DNA of 64,000 bases from Dyadobacter arcticus. GTDB taxonomy: Bacteria > Bacteroidota > Bacteroidia > Cytophagales > Spirosomataceae. Under the pieces are notes generated by a model that made no database searches, had not been told where the DNA came from, and saw only the letters and a list, made by a program, of their open reading frames with translations. This document shows positions 61,522 to 64,000 of this stretch, piece after piece. A program made the translations under genes and the position numbers. The stretch spans positions 930,001-994,000 of the forward strand of contig NZ_JAASQJ010000002.1 in NCBI RefSeq assembly GCF_011762185.1. Direction: 5' to 3'. The number at the start of each line of letters is the position of its first letter. Position 1 is the first letter of the stretch.

Positions 61522-64000
61522 ATGAAACATACCCTTCTGACACTTCTCTCTTTTTCCCTTTTTGTTTCAAATACCTCAATTGCCCAAAATACTTCTCCCA
61601 GCTTCCTGCACAAAAACCAGCAATGGGTTGATTCCGTTTTTGCAACGTTAACTCCGGACGAACGCATTGCGCAATTAATTATGATTCCGGCTGTTTCAGA
61701 TGTAAAAAGAGCTTTGATTGACCCGAAAGCGAGTAACCCCGCGATGGTTGAAAAGCTGATCAGGGAAAACAAAATTGGCGGGATCGTATTTTTTCAGGGC
61801 GGACCGGTACCCCAGGCAAACCTTACAAACCATTACCAATCGATTTCCAAAGTCCCGTTGCTGGTAGCCATGGATGCAGAATTCGGGCTGGCAATGCGGA
61901 TTGATAGTACCGTCAGATATCCGTACCAGATGACGCTTGGTGCAATTCAGGGAAGCAATGATTTGATCTATGAGATGGGTGCGCAGCTTGCCAGGCAAGC
62001 GAAACGGCTCGGAATGCACATTAACTTCGCCCCGGTAGCTGACGTAAACAACAATCCCAATAATCCTGTAATCAGCTTCCGTTCATTTGGAGAAAATAAA
62101 TATATGGTTGCAGATAAGGCTGTGGCATATATGAAGGGAATGCAGGACAATGGCCTGCTTACCAGCGCCAAACATTTTCCCGGACACGGTGATACCGGAA
62201 CCGACTCGCATTACGACCTTCCATTGATTGCCCATAACACCACGCGCATCGATTCGCTTGAAATGTATCCTTTCAAAGCATTGATCAACAATGGCATCAG
62301 CGGCATAATGATCGCGCATTTGAGCATTCCAGCATTGGATAGTACGGCAAATCTCCCTTCAACGCTTTCCAAACCGATCGTTACCAACGTTTTGAGGACC
62401 AAGCTGGGTTTCGAAGGATTAATTTATTCCGACGCGATGAATATGAAAGGGGTTACCAAATATTTCCCCGATGGTAAAGCGGACGCGATGGGCCTGGAAG
62501 CCGGAATGGATGTTTTGGAATTTACAGAAGATGTTAATAAATCCATTGCGGAGATCAAAAAAAGCATTACGGAAGGAAAAATTACACAAGCTGAAATCGA
62601 TTATCGTTGCAAAAAAATCCTGCACGCCAAAGCCTGGGCAGGACTAAATCATTACAAACCGGTTGACCTGAATAACCTTTACCAGGACCTTAACCCGAAA
62701 TCCGCGGAGCTAATGAACCGTCTTTTAACCGAAAAAGCCCTAACAGTCCTCAAAAACGAAAATTCTCTTTTGCCGCTGCGGGCGTTGGATACCTTAAAAA
62801 TCGCCTCCGTATCCATTGGTGTCGATACGATCACAACTTTTCAAAAAACACTTGAATTATATACAACAATCAAACATTTTCAGATCCCTACAAAACCGAC
62901 GGATGAGCAAATTACTGCGCTGAAATCGCAGCTGAAAGAATTTAACCTGCTTTTGGTCGGTGTGCACCTGGGCAGCATTTCACCGAGGACCAATTACGGT
63001 TTGACTGATCAGATGAATGCTGTTTTACAGGATTTGATAGCGACCAATAAGGCGGTGGTTTCCATTTTCGGCAATCCTTATGCATTGAATAAGATCTCAA
63101 AAGCGGAAAATGCGAAAGCATTGGTGATGTCGTATCAGCTAACGGCATATACCCAGGATATTTCGGCCCAATTGATTTTTGGCGCAATTCCAGCAAAAGG
63201 AAAATTGCCTGTTACGGTAAATGACCAATTCCCTTACAATGCAGGCATTGAAACACCTTCCCTGGGCCGGCTGAAATATACGATTCCGGAAGAACTAGGA
63301 ATGGATTCTAAAATCATCACCTATAAGATTGACTCCATTGCTAACGTCGCACTGACGCAAAAGGCAACACCTGGTTGTGTGGTACAGCTCGCAAAGGATG
63401 GAAAGGTATTTTTCAGAAAGGCTTATGGAAAACATACTTATGAAGGTGCGGCGCCCGTAAAGCTGACCGATTTGTACGATCTGGCTTCGGTAACCAAGAT
63501 TACCGCATCCACATTGGCATTGATGAGCCTGTGGGACCAGAAAAAGTTTGATCTGGACGCTACCATGAAAGATTATCTCCCCGATTTTGCAAAATCAAAT
63601 AAGGCTGACCTTGAATGGAGAAGGGTTTTAACGCATAGCGCCCGTTTGAAGGCTTTTATCGTTTTATGGAAAGAAGCTCAAAATCCGGACGGAAGCTGGA
63701 AAAAGAAGACTTTCAGTACGAAAGAATCTAAGAGATATCCGACATCTGTTGTTGGCGACAGCCTCTTTATTTTCAGAAATTATGATCAAACGATCTTTAA
63801 AGCAATCCGTAATTCTCCATTGAATGAGAAGGACGGTTATGTGTATAGCGATTTATCATTCATTCTTTATCCGCAAATTGTCAAAAGCCTGAGTGGGGAA
63901 AATTTCGAAGACTATCTCAAAAACCATTACTATCATAAGTTAGGAGCGAATACGCTGACATTCAATCCGAAAAGATTTTACAAGCTGGAAGACATTGTGC
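61522..64000 (+). CDS. NagZ-type GH3 fused to a serine beta-lactamase-like domain, 3'-truncated
   Basis: Exported protein, 826 residues visible with no stop before the window end. A signal peptide (MKHTLLTLLSFSLFVSNTSI) precedes a glycoside hydrolase family 3 domain of the NagZ group: KHFPGHGDTGTDSHYDLP (His222 and Asp224) and the nucleophile Asp304 in YSDAMNMKGV. A GH3 C-terminal-like domain follows to ~residue 590. From ~600 a serine-hydrolase/penicillin-binding domain has SVTK (Ser656, Lys659) and a YSD (Tyr775) second motif. The fusion is a known Bacteroidota architecture, probably releasing N-acetylglucosamine or trimming peptidoglycan in the periplasm. The last part and its KTG-like motif lie outside the window. 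Confidence 0.9.
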   Translation, partial: MKHTLLTLLSFSLFVSNTSIAQNTSPSFLHKNQQWVDSVFATLTPDERIAQLIMIPAVSDVKRALIDPKASNPAMVEKLIRENKIGGIVFFQGGPVPQANLTNHYQSISKVPLLVAMDAEFGLAMRIDSTVRYPYQMTLGAIQGSNDLIYEMGAQLARQAKRLGMHINFAPVADVNNNPNNPVISFRSFGENKYMVADKAVAYMKGMQDNGLLTSAKHFPGHGDTGTDSHYDLPLIAHNTTRIDSLEMYPFKALINNGISGIMIAHLSIPALDSTANLPSTLSKPIVTNVLRTKLGFEGLIYSDAMNMKGVTKYFPDGKADAMGLEAGMDVLEFTEDVNKSIAEIKKSITEGKITQAEIDYRCKKILHAKAWAGLNHYKPVDLNNLYQDLNPKSAELMNRLLTEKALTVLKNENSLLPLRALDTLKIASVSIGVDTITTFQKTLELYTTIKHFQIPTKPTDEQITALKSQLKEFNLLLVGVHLGSISPRTNYGLTDQMNAVLQDLIATNKAVVSIFGNPYALNKISKAENAKALVMSYQLTAYTQDISAQLIFGAIPAKGKLPVTVNDQFPYNAGIETPSLGRLKYTIPEELGMDSKIITYKIDSIANVALTQKATPGCVVQLAKDGKVFFRKAYGKHTYEGAAPVKLTDLYDLASVTKITASTLALMSLWDQKKFDLDATMKDYLPDFAKSNKADLEWRRVLTHSARLKAFIVLWKEAQNPDGSWKKKTFSTKESKRYPTSVVGDSLFIFRNYDQTIFKAIRNSPLNEKDGYVYSDLSFILYPQIVKSLSGENFEDYLKNHYYHKLGANTLTFNPKRFYKLEDIV

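Overview
The window is a contiguous piece of a Bacteroidota chromosome, most likely from the Cytophagales (Dyadobacter/Spirosomataceae-like; this placement is inference). The signs are a SusC/SusD pair, two proteins with type IX secretion C-terminal signals (one type A, one gliding-motility CHU_C type), DUF5686, GWxTD and DUF4920 proteins, a NagZ-type GH3/serine-hydrolase fusion, and promoters of the Bacteroidota form TTTG-N19-TAnnTTTG. Most of it is housekeeping DNA with short intergenic gaps and hairpin terminators between convergent genes. I see no prophage, insertion sequence, CRISPR array, rRNA or tRNA.

Layout. 0-5 kb: pyrB (missing only its first codons), a 2,4-dienoyl-CoA-reductase-like SDR, a GWxTD lipoprotein overlapping rlmB, a long bidirectional hairpin, and mnmA. 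5-8 kb: a secreted L-domain repeat protein with a T9SS signal and an unrecognised protein with a kinase-like catalytic loop. 7.9-14.3 kb: a tight run mobA-fdhD-small unknown gene-FdhF/YdeP oxidoreductase (molybdenum cofactor supply, sulfuration and client enzyme), then a polytopic membrane protein and a glycerophosphodiesterase. 14.3-17.2 kb: metX under a SAM-I riboswitch, divergent from a trehalase with a near-perfect promoter. 17.4-27.4 kb: PhzF-like isomerase, EamA exporter, OmpA-like protein, pth, pyrR, a secreted unknown, argS, glutathione peroxidase and menA. 27.4-35.3 kb, all minus strand: a double SGNH esterase, DUF4920, a giant SBBP/PKD T9SS protein, an orphan ABC ATPase, a CorC/HlyC-like CBS protein and a small membrane protein.

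35.5-50 kb: fbaA; a small low-GC cluster of lipoproteins including a tandem duplicate pair; an HxlR regulator facing a 40-codon nitroreductase remnant and a DsbA-like oxidoreductase; DUF5686 protein; M1 peptidase; DUF1328 peptide; guaA; a TonB-receptor-like barrel; pgk. 50-64 kb: a bacterial FAN1-type VRR-NUC nuclease, a susCD operon, a secreted sugar-isomerase-fold protein, a triple-hairpin repeat, a 2OG-Fe(II) oxygenase, ChrA, a UPF0175/DUF3368 toxin-antitoxin pair whose toxin frame breaks near its end, and a 3'-truncated GH3-serine hydrolase.

The observations most worth following up are the kinase-like family at 6758-7801, the unknown gene translationally locked between fdhD and the YdeP-type oxidoreductase, the palindromes sharing GTCT/GAC-type tips, the frame break at a T TTA AAA heptamer in the DUF3368 gene, and the tandem lipoprotein cluster. 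No clearly new multi-gene system could be demonstrated from sequence alone.
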